Positions 1-7,501 are shown, counted from the stretch's first letter. The stretch is DNA of 9,808 bases from Pseudomonadota bacterium (GCA_023419535.1 JAEZXX010000063.1:1-9808); one strand, 5' to 3'. Made by a program: numbers and translations. The notes: generated by a model not told the origin, from the sequence alone.

Positions 1-1
1 T

Positions 2-34
2 TCGTCGGCAGCGTCAGATGTGTATACGAGTCTG
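2..34 (+). other. Illumina Nextera read-1 transposase adapter (assembly artefact)
   Basis: Positions 2-26 match, without a mismatch, the first 25 bases of the Nextera/Tn5 read-1 adapter. The last eight bases of the adapter (27-34) match at five positions, with mismatches at 27, 31 and 33, giving 30 of 33 overall. The match begins at the very first bases of the window, as expected for an untrimmed contig end. These bases should be treated as synthetic and excluded from any gene model. The adapter sequence is from memory, but it is very widely known. Confidence 0.93.
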
Positions 35-414
35 GCCGGGCGCTGGTCGACGGGCGGTGGCGCGGGCTGCTGCGGGGCCGACGGCTGGACGGTGCGCGCC
101 GCAGGCGCGACATCGGCGGGCGGTGCGGGCGGCATCACCGGCGCAGGCTCGCGCACCGGCGGCGCGGCGGGTGCGGCCGCCGACGGCGACTTGGCGTCCG
201 GCTCGCCACCGTAATGGGCTTCCGTCGCGACGATCGCGTCCTCGAGCGATTTCAGCCGCGCATCCGCCAGGTCCGAAGACAGAGGCGGATTGGCGGCGTC
301 GATCTGACGCCGCACGGCCGCGCGCGCCTTCTCGTAGACCTTGGCTCGAAGCTGAGGCGTGGCGGACGGAAGCGCGTCGATCGTCTTGCGGAGGACCGCG
401 CTCAGATCGGCCAT
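35..414 (-). CDS. Conserved hypothetical protein, N-terminal part, truncated at contig edge
   Basis: Reading leftwards from the ATG at 414-412, the frame stays open to the contig edge, and even through the adapter bases, so about 126 genuine residues are visible. Residues 1-70 are helical and charged (MADLSAVLRKTID, then LRAKVYEKARAAVRRQI, then LKSLEDAIVATEAHY). From about residue 72 the protein becomes an Ala/Pro-rich low-complexity linker, so the distal domain is missing. I recall proteins with this N-terminus next to purA in rhizobia, but I know of no function. It lies 50 nt downstream of the purA stop on the same strand, with no evident hairpin between, so co-transcription with purA is likely. 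Only a weak AGAG precedes the start. The real left limit is unknown because of the adapter. Confidence 0.75.
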
Positions 415-464
415 GTCTCTACGAACTCGCTGCAAACAGAAGAAGGTACGCCCGGACTCAAATC

Positions 465-1757
<1,293 letters not shown>

Positions 1758-2025
1758 TTCAACTCCTGAAGGCGGACAGCCTTTGACCGGGCGGGCGCCT
1801 TCGCGCCACCCTTCCTGAAAATCGGGCGGACCCTAGAGCATTTCCGGCCGGAGCAAAATCGCTTCGGCGTCGACCCTGCGGCGAGACCATCTAGCCAAAC
1901 GAAGCCGACGAAGCGAGGGCGGCTCGCGTGTTTTCGGCGATCGCCCCGCCCCGGCATCCCGGTTGCGTCGCACGACCCCGGGAGATCAGGTCGGGGCGCC
2001 TTGTGGGTGATCGTCACTCGGGCTT
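1758..2025. promoter_or_regulatory. Divergent purA / permease intergenic region
   Basis: This 268-bp spacer must hold the promoters of purA (minus) and the EamA permease (plus). I cannot place convincing -35/-10 boxes for either gene. It contains a small hairpin in the purA leader (1794-1798 pairing with 1803-1807, loop 1799-1802) and the element at 1834-1860 described separately. I see no purine riboswitch or clear PurR-like operator, but weak sites cannot be excluded by eye. Confidence 0.4.
1834..1860. repeat. Possible rhizobial TAGAGCATTTCC-type intergenic element
   Basis: The segment begins CTAGAGCATTTCCGG and contains the perfect 10-bp palindrome TCCGGCCGGA at 1843-1852. TAGAGCATTTTCC-like openings are, as I recall, a recurrent intergenic repeat in Hyphomicrobiales genomes. 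Only one copy is present here, so its repeat status rests on memory, not on this window. It lies in the purA leader/promoter region. Confidence 0.35.
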
Positions 2026-2934
2026 ATGAAATGCGGGATGCCTCGCCTCCTCTCCCACCCCTACATGCTGCTCGGCCTGACGGCGCTCTTCTGGGGCGGC
2101 AACGCGGTGGCGGGCAAGCTGGCGGTCGGCCACGTCTCGCCGATGGCGCTGACCTTCCTGCGCTGGACCTGCGCCGTGGCCGCCGTCGCGCCCTTCGCCT
2201 GGCCGCACTTCAAGGCCGACTGGCCGATGGTGCGCCAGCGCTGGCTCTATCTGCTGCTGCTGGGGGCCGGCGGCATGACGGTCTTCAACGCGGTCTTCTA
2301 CCTGGCTCTGGTCTACACGAGCGCCGTCCAGGCGACGATCGTCCAGTCCTCCATGCCTCTGATCGTGTTCCTCGGCATGTTCCTGTTCTTCCAGGTGCGC
2401 GTCCTGCCGGTGCAGGTCCTCGGCTTCGCCCTGACGGCGCTCGGCGTCGTCCTGACGGCGACGCGGGGCGACCCGACCGCCCTCCTCTCGCTCGACCTCA
2501 ACCGCGGCGACGCGCTGATGCTCTTCGCCGTCCTCCTCTACGGGAGCTACACGGTCGCGCTGGCGTCCAAGCCGCGCCTCCACTGGCTGACCATGGCCTT
2601 CGTCCTCTCGCTCGGCGCCGCCGTCTCCGCCGTCCCCTTCGCCCTCGGCGAAATCGCACTCGGCGTGCATCGGGCGCCGGACGCCCGCGGCTGGGCGATC
2701 GTCCTCTATACGGCGATCTTTCCCTCGCTCGTCGCGCAGGTCTTCTACATCCGCGGCGTCGAGGCCATCGGCGCCAACCGGGCCAATCTTTTCATCAATC
2801 TCGTCCCGCTCTTCGGCGCAGGCCTCGCCGTCGCCATCCTCGGCGAGCGGCTCCTGCCCTACCATCTCGTCGCGCTCGCCCTTGTCGTCGGCGGCATCAT
2901 GCTCGCCGAACGCGCCCGCAAGACGGCGGCCTGA
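2026..2934 (+). CDS. EamA/DMT-family inner-membrane permease
   Basis: The 302-residue, strongly hydrophobic protein has the usual size of a ten-helix drug/metabolite transporter built from two EamA repeats, roughly residues 13-146 and 162-297. Family signatures are ALFWGGNAVAGK (20-31), where the first repeat opens, TALGVVLTATRG (137-148), where it closes, and NLVPLFGAGLAVAILGERL (258-276) in the second repeat. Substrates in this family range over amino acids, metabolites and drugs and cannot be predicted here. An in-frame TGA at 2008-2010 limits the start to ATG 2026 or ATG 2038. Neither has a good Shine-Dalgarno, and 2038 (MPRLLSHPYMLLG) is plausible. The gene is convergent with serA, and a permease at this position is, as I recall, part of rhizobial purA-serA synteny. 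Confidence 0.93.
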   Translation: MKCGMPRLLSHPYMLLGLTALFWGGNAVAGKLAVGHVSPMALTFLRWTCAVAAVAPFAWPHFKADWPMVRQRWLYLLLLGAGGMTVFNAVFYLALVYTSAVQATIVQSSMPLIVFLGMFLFFQVRVLPVQVLGFALTALGVVLTATRGDPTALLSLDLNRGDALMLFAVLLYGSYTVALASKPRLHWLTMAFVLSLGAAVSAVPFALGEIALGVHRAPDARGWAIVLYTAIFPSLVAQVFYIRGVEAIGANRANLFINLVPLFGAGLAVAILGERLLPYHLVALALVVGGIMLAERARKTAA

Positions 2935-2938
2935 GCGA

Positions 2939-2960
2939 AAGGGCGCCGGAGCGCCCCTTC
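2939..2960. terminator. Hairpin between convergent EamA permease gene and serA
   Basis: A perfect 6-bp GC stem, GGGCGC (2941-2946) and GCGCCC (2951-2956) with loop CGGA, lies in the 51-bp gap between two converging stop codons. On the minus strand, reading out of serA, it is followed by TTTCGC; on the plus strand by CTTCGTTC. Neither T tract is strong, so a shared bidirectional intrinsic terminator is likely but imperfect. Confidence 0.6.
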
Positions 2961-2985
2961 GTTCTCGGCCCGTCGCGATCGTCCG

Positions 2986-4578
2986 TCAGACGTCGAACTG
3001 GAGGAGCCGCGCCTGCCCGATCGCCTTCAGCGAGGCGACCTCGGCGATGAAGGCGTCCGACAGCGGCTCGTCGAGATAGAGGAGCGCGATCGCGTTGCCG
3101 CCCTCGGCGTCGCGGCCGAGGTGGAAGTTGGCGATGTTGATTCCCGCCTTGCCGAAGGTCATGCCGATCTCGCCGATCACGCCCGGCACGTCCTTGTTGG
3201 TCGTGTAGAGCATGTGGCGGCCGACATCGGCCTCCATGTTGATGTCCTTGATCTGGATGAAGCGCGGCTTGCCGTCCGAGAAGCAGGTGCCCGCGATGGA
3301 GCGCTCCATCTTCGCCGTCCTGATCGTGACCTTGATGTAGCCGTCGAAGACGCCCGTCTTGTCGCGGCGGACCTCCGAGACCTGGATGCCGCGCTCCTTG
3401 GCCATCAGCGGCGCCGAGACCATGTTCACGGTCTGCATCTGCGGCTTCAGGAGCCCCGCGATCGCGGCCGAGGTCAGCGCGCGCGTGTTCATCTGCGCCG
3501 GCTGCCCGTCGAACAGGATCTCGACGGAGAGAATCGGATCCTCCGTGACCTGCCCGACGAAGGAGCCGAGAATCTCGGCGAGCTTCACGAAGGGCGTCAG
3601 GATCGGCGCCTCCTCGGCCGTGATCGAGGGCATGTTGAGGGCGTTGGAGACCGCCCCGTTGACGAGGTAGTCCGCCATCTGCTCGGCCACCTGCAGCGCG
3701 ACGTTCTCCTGCGCCTCGGAGGTCGAGGCGCCGAGGTGCGGCGTGCAGACGACATTGGGCAGCCCGAAGAGCGGAGAATCCGTCGCCGGCTCCACCTCGA
3801 AGACGTCGATCCCCGCCCCGGCGACCTTGCCGGACTTCAGCGCCTCCACGAGGTCCGCCTCGTTGACGAGGCCGCCGCGCGCGCAGTTGATGATGCGCAC
3901 GCCCTTCTTCATCGTGGCGATCGCCTTGGCGTCGATGATGTTCTTCGTCTTGTCGGTCAGCGGCGTGTGCAGCGTGATGAAGTCCGCGCGGCGGAACAGG
4001 TCCTCCAGTTCGACCTTCTCGATGCCGAGCTCCTGTGCCCGCTCCGGCGACAGGAACGGGTCGAAGCCGATCACCTTCATGCGCAGGCCGACCCCGCGTG
4101 AGGCGACGATCGAGCCGATATTGCCGCAGCCGATGACGCCGAGCGTCTTGCCGGTGATCTCGACGCCCATGAAGCGGTTCTTCTCCCACTTGCCGGCCTG
4201 GGTGGAGGCGTCGGCGGCGGGCAGTTCGCGGGCGAGCGCGAACATCAGGGCGATGGCGTGCTCGGCCGTCGTGATCGAATTGCCGAAGGGCGTGTTCATC
4301 ACGATGATGCCGCGGCGCGAGGCGGCCGGGATGTCGACATTGTCGACGCCGATGCCGGCGCGGCCGACGACCTTCAGCTTCGTCGCCGCCTCGATGATCT
4401 TCTCGGTGACCTTCGTTGCCGAGCGGATGGCGAGGCCGTCGTACTGGCCGATGACCTCGAGGAGCTTCTCCTTGTCCTTGCCGAGATCGGGCAGGTAGTC
4501 GACCTCGACGCCGCGGTCCTTGAAGATCTGGACGGCGGTCGGGGAGAGCTTGTCGGAGACGAGAACGCGGGGTGCCAT
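2986..4578 (-). CDS. serA: D-3-phosphoglycerate dehydrogenase
   Basis: This cytosolic enzyme catalyses NAD-dependent oxidation of 3-phosphoglycerate to 3-phosphohydroxypyruvate, the first step of serine synthesis. At 530 residues it is the long form with an inserted domain. The 2-hydroxyacid dehydrogenase domain is about 1-315, with the NAD motif GCGNIG (150-155) followed by an acidic residue at Asp173. The catalytic residues are Arg234 (NCARGG), Glu263 (DVFEVEP) and His281 (TPHLGAST). The allosteric substrate-binding domain is about 320-450 and a C-terminal ACT domain about 456-530 (VPGVIGEIGMTFGKAGINIANF), the usual site of serine feedback. The frame is open further upstream, to an ATG at 4749, but that would overlap alaE and add a basic non-homologous extension. 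GAGGGA at 4586-4591, 7 nt before ATG 4578, supports the chosen start. It is the last gene of the serC-alaE-serA unit. Confidence 0.97.
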   Translation of the reverse strand: MAPRVLVSDKLSPTAVQIFKDRGVEVDYLPDLGKDKEKLLEVIGQYDGLAIRSATKVTEKIIEAATKLKVVGRAGIGVDNVDIPAASRRGIIVMNTPFGNSITTAEHAIALMFALARELPAADASTQAGKWEKNRFMGVEITGKTLGVIGCGNIGSIVASRGVGLRMKVIGFDPFLSPERAQELGIEKVELEDLFRRADFITLHTPLTDKTKNIIDAKAIATMKKGVRIINCARGGLVNEADLVEALKSGKVAGAGIDVFEVEPATDSPLFGLPNVVCTPHLGASTSEAQENVALQVAEQMADYLVNGAVSNALNMPSITAEEAPILTPFVKLAEILGSFVGQVTEDPILSVEILFDGQPAQMNTRALTSAAIAGLLKPQMQTVNMVSAPLMAKERGIQVSEVRRDKTGVFDGYIKVTIRTAKMERSIAGTCFSDGKPRFIQIKDINMEADVGRHMLYTTNKDVPGVIGEIGMTFGKAGINIANFHLGRDAEGGNAIALLYLDEPLSDAFIAEVASLKAIGQARLLQFDV

Positions 4579-4642
4579 GGGTCTATCCCTCGTGGTTCGG
4601 GCGGCGCCAGGCCGCATGAGAAAAGGTTTGGTTCGTCGAGAT

Positions 4643-4664
4643 CGGCGGCGCTTTGGCGCCGCCG
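4643..4664 (-). other. Intercistronic GC hairpin between alaE and serA
   Basis: A perfect 9-bp stem, CGGCGGCGC (4643-4651) with GCGCCGCCG (4656-4664) and a 4-nt loop, begins 12 nt after the alaE stop in the direction of transcription. A short T tract (TTTT, 4621-4624) follows only about 20 nt later, so it is not a canonical intrinsic terminator. It could reduce readthrough into serA, stabilise the upstream mRNA 3' end, or mark an independent serA promoter region. The 98-nt alaE-serA gap is much larger than the 14-nt serC-alaE gap. Confidence 0.55.
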
Positions 4665-4676
4665 CGAAAGAGCGGT

Positions 4677-5117
4677 TCAGCCGCCGAGCGACATCGGCTT
4701 CTGTCCCGGCCCGTCGAGACCGAAGCGGCGGCGGACCCATTCGAGCCACAGGCCGTAGGGGCGCCCCAGAACGAGCATCAGGGCCGAGAAGCCGAGGATG
4801 CCGGAGAGGAGATCCGCGCCCCGCGCGCCGCCTGCGAAGATGATCGCCGCGTAGATCGGGACCTGGAAGAGGAGGAGCGCGAAGCTGTCAAAGACGAGCG
4901 TCCGCACCCGGCCTTTCGGCGCGAACCGGGATAGGAGCCAGCCGCGCCACAGAACGTAGGGACGCGCCGTCAGGACCATCAGCGGAGCGCCGATGCCGCG
5001 GGAGACCGCGACCTCGCTCCACTCCATCCCGGCGACGAAGCGCTCGTTCAGTCCGCTCGTGATCGTGAAGAAGACGACGAGGGCGAGCGTGTCGGCCACG
5101 AAGTCGCGCCCGGGCAT
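4677..5117 (-). CDS. alaE: AlaE-type L-alanine exporter (DUF1144 family)
   Basis: This 146-residue inner-membrane protein resembles Escherichia coli AlaE (149 aa), which exports L-alanine by a proton-driven mechanism. Shared landmarks are FVADTLALVVF near the N-terminus (6-16), a central DSFALLLFQVPIYAAII (77-93) and RPYGLWLEWVRRRFG near the C-terminus (119-133). About four membrane segments are visible: 8-24, 39-54, 77-95 and 102-118. Residues 6-65 and 74-132 look like an internal repeat of a two-helix unit, each ending RPYxLWxxW. The start is chosen for AGGAGG at 5123-5128, 5 nt before the ATG; the frame continues upstream into serC, but that is overprinting. It begins 14 nt after the serC stop, so it is almost certainly translated from the serC mRNA. 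Family assignment is from remembered sequence. The substrate is inferred and could include serine or other small amino acids. Confidence 0.85.
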   Translation of the reverse strand: MPGRDFVADTLALVVFFTITSGLNERFVAGMEWSEVAVSRGIGAPLMVLTARPYVLWRGWLLSRFAPKGRVRTLVFDSFALLLFQVPIYAAIIFAGGARGADLLSGILGFSALMLVLGRPYGLWLEWVRRRFGLDGPGQKPMSLGG

Positions 5118-5131
5118 CGTCCCCTCCTGGA

Positions 5132-6307
5132 TCAGGCGGCGCCGGCGAGCGCGGACTTCTGCGCCGCGTAGGCGTGGGCGATCCAGGGCATGAGCGCCTC
5201 GACGTCCTTGGTCTCGACCGTCGCGCCGCACCAGATGCGCAGCCCCGGAGGCGCGTCGCGATAGGCGCCGATGTCGAAGGCGACGCCCTCCTTCTCCAGC
5301 CGCGAGGCGACGCCCTTGGCGAAGGCCTCCTGCGCCGGACCGTCGAGCGCCGCGATCGCCGGATCGGTGAAGGTCAGGCAGACGGAGGTGTTGGAGCGGG
5401 TCTCGCGCGTCTTCGCCAGGAACCCCAGCCAGGGATTGGCGTCGACGAAGCCCTCGACGACCGCCAGATTGGCGTTCGCCCGCGCGATCAGCCCGTCGAG
5501 CCCTCCGAGGCCCTTCGCCCATTGCAGCGCGTCGAGATAGTCCTCGACGCACAGCATGGAGGGCGTGTTGATCGTCTCGCCCTTGAAGATGCCTTCGATC
5601 AGCTTGCCGCCGGAGGTCAGGCGGAAGATCTTCGGCAGGGGCCAGGCCGGCTTGTAGCTTTCCAGCCGCTCGACGGCGCGGGGGCTGAGGATCAGCATGC
5701 CGTGGGCCGCCTCGCCGCCGAGCACCTTCTGCCAGGAGAAGGTCACGACATCGAGCTTGTCCCAGGGCAAGTCCTGCGCAAACGCCGCCGAGGTGGCGTC
5801 GCAGATCGTCAGGCCCTGTCGGCCGGCAGGTATCGCGTCGCCGTTCGGCACGCGCACGCCGGAGGTCGTGCCGTTCCAGGTGAAGACGACGTCCTTGTCG
5901 AAGTCGAGGGTCGAAAGATCGACGATCTCGCCGTAGCCCGCCTCGCGGACGGTGGCCTCGGTGAGCTTGAGCTGCTTGACCGCATCGGTCACCCAGCCGG
6001 CGCCGAAGCTCTCCCAGGCGAGCATCTCGACCGGGCGTGCCCCGAGCAGCGACCACATGGCCATCTCGACCGCGCCCGTGTCGGACGCCGGCACGATGCC
6101 GATCCGGTAGTCGGGGGGCACGCGGAGCACCTCGCGCGTGTCTTCGATCGCCTTCAGGAGCTTGTTCTTGCCGATCTTGGCGCGGTGCGAGCGACCGAGC
6201 GGAGCCTCGGCGAGGGCTTCGAGGGTCCAGCCGGGGCGCTTGGCGCAGGGGCCGGACGAGAAGCGGGGGTCGACCGGACGCAAGTCCGGTGCGGCGGCAT
6301 CAGCCAT
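5132..6307 (-). CDS. serC: Phosphoserine aminotransferase
   Basis: This cytosolic PLP enzyme transfers the amino group of glutamate to 3-phosphohydroxypyruvate, giving O-phosphoserine. Related family members also act in pyridoxal phosphate synthesis. The 391-residue protein belongs to the longer SerC subfamily typical of alphaproteobacteria (opening DPRFSSGPCAKRPGW at 13-27). Visible fold-type I features are ICDATSA with Asp170, which contacts the PLP ring nitrogen, and TFSWQKVLGGE with the Schiff-base Lys194. FKGETINTPSMLCVEDYLDAL is a further family block. GGAAGGA at 6316-6322 lies 8 nt before ATG 6307 and is part of a hairpin (see the leader feature). It is first in a serC-alaE-serA unit whose end products point to serine supply. 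serB is not in this window. Confidence 0.97.
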   Translation of the reverse strand: MADAAAPDLRPVDPRFSSGPCAKRPGWTLEALAEAPLGRSHRAKIGKNKLLKAIEDTREVLRVPPDYRIGIVPASDTGAVEMAMWSLLGARPVEMLAWESFGAGWVTDAVKQLKLTEATVREAGYGEIVDLSTLDFDKDVVFTWNGTTSGVRVPNGDAIPAGRQGLTICDATSAAFAQDLPWDKLDVVTFSWQKVLGGEAAHGMLILSPRAVERLESYKPAWPLPKIFRLTSGGKLIEGIFKGETINTPSMLCVEDYLDALQWAKGLGGLDGLIARANANLAVVEGFVDANPWLGFLAKTRETRSNTSVCLTFTDPAIAALDGPAQEAFAKGVASRLEKEGVAFDIGAYRDAPPGLRIWCGATVETKDVEALMPWIAHAYAAQKSALAGAA

Positions 6308-6360
6308 CTTGGCTATCCTTCCAGATAGTAAGCGCCTCGTTGGGGAGGCGTGTCCCGCCG
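6308..6360 (-). ncRNA. serC leader RNA (cis-regulatory, serC motif)
   Basis: The 5' untranslated region of serC can form two hairpins. The first is GAGGCG-type: plus-strand 6345-6350 pairs with 6333-6338, with a 6-nt loop. The second pairs 6324-6328 with 6313-6317, and its loop plus 3' stem contain the Shine-Dalgarno GGAAGGA (6316-6322). The predicted transcript start falls just upstream of the first hairpin, at GGGACACGCC. This fits the serC leader motif found by comparative genomics upstream of alphaproteobacterial serC-serA operons (Rfam RF00517 as I recall it). The ligand or trans-factor, if any, is unknown. Sequestration of the ribosome site suggests translational control. Confidence 0.75.
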
Positions 6361-6363
6361 TCG

Positions 6364-6392
6364 CGTTTATGCCCGGATCTGTCGTGCGTCAA
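6364..6392 (-). promoter_or_regulatory. Sigma70-like promoter of the serC-alaE-serA operon
   Basis: On the minus strand TTGACG (6387-6392) is followed after exactly 17 nt by TAAACG (6364-6369), a good housekeeping -35/-10 pair for a high-GC alphaproteobacterium. Transcription would start near 6357, at the beginning of the conserved serC leader, which supports the assignment. A dyad (6393-6420) abuts the -35 box. Confidence 0.65.
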
Positions 6393-6420
6393 GGCGGGCG
6401 GAAGGGCTGGAACGCCCGCC
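6393..6420. promoter_or_regulatory. 8-bp dyad abutting the serC -35 box
   Basis: GGCGGGCG (6393-6400) and CGCCCGCC (6413-6420) form a perfect inverted repeat with a 12-nt spacer. It lies in the 160-bp divergent gap between serC and the 169-aa gene, immediately upstream of the serC -35 box. It could be an operator for either gene. Read on the plus strand it is followed by GGCTTTT, so it also resembles a terminator or leader hairpin for transcripts heading to the plus-strand gene. GC-rich chance pairing is possible. Confidence 0.4.
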
Positions 6421-6467
6421 GGCTTTTCGGAGTTGGCCAAGGACACCAACAGCCAGAAGGAGTTCAA

Positions 6468-6977
6468 ATGGCGACCCGCAGGAAGGACGAGCAGCGCATT
6501 CTCGACAAGGACGAGTTCGAGATGGTCGAGCAGACTCGCCGGCCGGTCTTGAGCGAACTCGGCGACACCGATCTGAACCAGCTCATCGCCCGCCTTCGCG
6601 AGCGCCGCGACCGGGCGCGCGACCTGTCCACCCGCCGCCGTGGCGCCGCGCGTCGCGGCGGGGCCGGGATCGACGCCAAGGAGTCGAGCGGGCTGCGCGA
6701 AAAGTCCAGCCTGCTCGCCGAAGCGGTCTCGCGCGCCAACAAGGAGCGCACGCGCCGCCGCAAGGCGAGCGGGAAGACCGAGCTGCAGCAGAACGCGCGC
6801 CGCGCGCTGAAGCTCAAGCGCAACGCGCCCTCGCCCAAGCGCCCCTCCCCCGGCCGCACGAAGGACCGCGGCATGAACCCGGTGGAGAGCGAGCGCCGCG
6901 AGAAGATCGGCAGCCCGGCCGAAGCCGGCCGCGTCTCCCAGTTCGTACGCGACGCGCAGGGCAAGCGCGACAGCTGA
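6468..6977 (+). CDS. Conserved hypothetical protein, highly basic
   Basis: The 169-residue soluble protein is very rich in Arg, Lys and Glu. The N-terminus (ILDKDEFEMVEQTRRPVLSEL, 11-31) and the adjoining segment DTDLNQLIARLRERRDRARDLSTRRRGAARR (33-63) look like a helical, conserved core. The middle is Arg/Lys-rich and probably disordered, with a KRNAPSPKRPSPGRTKDRG stretch at 117-135. No signal peptide, membrane segment or catalytic motif is visible. The composition would suit nucleic-acid or ribosome binding, but this is inference. I recall similar unannotated proteins in Hyphomicrobiales. GAAGGAG (6456-6462) lies 5 nt before the ATG and fixes the start over an open upstream frame. It is divergent from serC across 160 bp. 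Confidence 0.85.
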   Translation: MATRRKDEQRILDKDEFEMVEQTRRPVLSELGDTDLNQLIARLRERRDRARDLSTRRRGAARRGGAGIDAKESSGLREKSSLLAEAVSRANKERTRRRKASGKTELQQNARRALKLKRNAPSPKRPSPGRTKDRGMNPVESERREKIGSPAEAGRVSQFVRDAQGKRDS

Positions 6978-7501
6978 CCCGACCGCCGGCCTGCGAACGC
7001 CCGAGCGGTCTCGCGGGCCGGTCCGTTCGGGCGCGGCGCAGGCCGCTTCGACGTCCCGGGCCGAGCCTGCCGTCATCACGCCGGACGAATGGGAGGCGCC
7101 GGGCGCCTCATGCACCGTGCGGGCTCGCCGCCGTCGCCGGCCAGCGCTTCCGGCCCTGTGTATCGAAGCCGCGCACCGCCGATCCGATAGTTCGTCGTCT
7201 ACAGCATCGGCCCGAAGATCGGGCTCGATTTTCGAAGGCCTGATGCGTAGCTTTCAAAGCGATGGCGCGACCTTGGTGAGTCCGAAAGAACGCACCACGG
7301 TAGCTCCGGGCTTTGCGCCGGGCCGGCCGCGGGGGATTCCACGGCGGCCTTTTCGCGCAGGGATCGCACCGCCGATGCCCCACCATTCCTCGCCTCTCAC
7401 GCGCCGCCGACGGCCTGCCGTTCGCTGGCCTGTGAGAGCGGCGGCCTCGGTTCAAAGCACCCGCGAGGGGGCCGATGCCGTCAGGGACGGCAGGAGGGGA
7501 C
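6978..7501. other. Intergenic region without a supported gene
   Basis: This 524-bp stretch separates the basic hypothetical gene from the Crp/Fnr-type gene. Open frames exist on both strands but have no Shine-Dalgarno or recognisable protein. It holds a perfect hairpin, GAGGCGC (7093-7099) with GCGCCTC (7103-7109), without a T tract, and a 7-bp inverted repeat CGCCCGA/TCGGGCG soon after the 6977 stop. It also holds the ~100-bp repeat copy at 7200-7300. The promoter of the regulator should lie in 7300-7490, but I see no convincing boxes. Confidence 0.5.
7200..7300 (+). repeat. Rhizobial-type ~100-bp intergenic repeat, copy A
   Basis: This copy opens TACAGCATCGGCCCGAAG and is matched, in reverse complement, by the copy at 8222-8321. 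The first 23 bases are identical, and further blocks such as AAGGCCTG are shared. It folds into a hairpin, CGAAGATCG (7213-7221) with CGATTTTCG (7226-7234, one G-T pair), and a weaker distal one around GGTG (7275-7278) and CACC (7293-7296). The order of blocks (CAGCATCGGCCCGAA, CGATTTTCG, TTTCAAAGCG, GTCCGAAAG) matches an intergenic element I remember from Rhizobium and relatives. Function is unknown. Confidence 0.7.

Noticed and set aside
4579..4749. N-terminal extension of serA to an ATG at 4749
   Set aside because: It would overlap alaE, would be basic and unlike any dehydrogenase, and the start at 4578 has a proper Shine-Dalgarno and the expected family N-terminus.
5118..6056. Upstream extension of the alaE frame through serC
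   Set aside because: The frame is open only because of GC-rich overprinting of serC. The AlaE homology and the Shine-Dalgarno both place the start at 5117.
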